From Bacillota bacterium (GTDB lineage: Bacteria; Bacillota; Bacilli; ZCTH02-B2): a stretch of DNA of 47,520 bases. The DNA is taken from contig PKQY01000012.1 of NCBI GenBank assembly GCA_017577895.1, positions 1-47,520 of the forward strand, in the 5' to 3' direction. Under the pieces are notes generated by a model. That model saw nothing but the letters and a program-made list of their open reading frames with translations, made no database searches and was not told the DNA's origin. Within the stretch, counting starts at the first letter, position 1. The number at the start of each line of letters is the position of its first letter. Positions 47,510-47,520 of the stretch are shown here, piece after piece. Position numbers and translations under genes: made by a program.

Positions 47510-47520
47510 GTGACGAACGT
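47510..47520 (+). CDS. Possible start of a gene cut by the right edge
   Basis: GTG at 47510 follows GGAGG (47499-47503) at a six-base distance and is read for three codons (GTG ACG AAC) before the window ends. The ribosome-site spacing is good, but the coding stretch is too short to recognise a family. It would be divergent from the hemerythrin-nitroreductase gene. Confidence 0.35.

Noticed and set aside
1..47520. CRISPR array, insertion sequence, toxin-antitoxin or defence island
   Set aside because: No regularly spaced repeats, transposase motifs or paired small toxin genes were seen; almost all of the sequence is explained by core genes.

Overview
The window looks like chromosomal core DNA of a spore-forming member of the Bacillales (Bacillota), GC-rich by eye and probably thermophilic; this is inferred from gene content and composition, and no 16S gene is present. 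The evidence is the Bacillus-type gene order dnaE-pgpA-accD-accA-pfkA-pyk, ytvI/citZ-icd-mdh-phoP-phoR-polA-mutM-ytaF-coaE-gapB-nrdR-dnaB-dnaI, plus many sporulation genes (prkA, yhbH, spoVR, yheC/yheD paralogues, ytrH, ytrI, ytvI, ytaF). No CRISPR array, insertion sequence, prophage or toxin cluster was seen. Start codons are often GTG or TTG behind strong Shine-Dalgarno sequences, so several starts lie inside the longest open frame.

Layout. 1-1.6 kb: tail of an unrecognised gene, a YteA-like DksA/TraR zinc-finger protein and a four-helix membrane protein with paired histidines. 1.6-4.4 kb: a consensus promoter and a complete SAM-I riboswitch control metY-metX (homocysteine synthesis by direct sulfhydrylation), followed by a DUF456 membrane protein. 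5.0-9.7 kb: the mother-cell module prkA-yhbH-spoVR. 9.8-15.2 kb (minus strand): the most distinctive block, four YheC/YheD ATP-grasp genes in alternating long-short-long-short order followed by a GNAT acetyltransferase, divergent from yheB. 16.7-18.8 kb: ytoI convergent with ytrH-ytrI. 18.9-28.3 kb: dnaE, pgpA, a small unknown gene, accD, accA, pfkA, pyk and a thioesterase, linking DNA replication, fatty-acid initiation and lower glycolysis. 28.4-33.4 kb: ytvI divergent from citZ, then icd and mdh (TCA cycle). 33.4-41.1 kb: phoP-phoR-polA-mutM-ytaF-coaE and a lytic transglycosylase, tightly packed. 41.1-45.3 kb: gapB with a CcpN-like operator, then nrdR-dnaB-dnaI. 45.3-47.5 kb: a tRNA-Ala(GGC) with its own promoter and terminator, an AIM24-family gene, and a hemerythrin-nitroreductase fusion on the minus strand.

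Most of the window is well-known core machinery. The less described points are the doubled yheD-yheC cassette with its acetyltransferase and candidate sigma-K promoter, the small di-heme-like membrane protein, the hemerythrin-nitroreductase fusion, a PhoR with no extracytoplasmic sensor, and several cis-regulatory structures (a dyad before prkA, hairpins between metY/metX and prkA/yhbH, CcpN-type boxes at gapB). All functional calls come from reading motifs and remembered family features; no database search was run.
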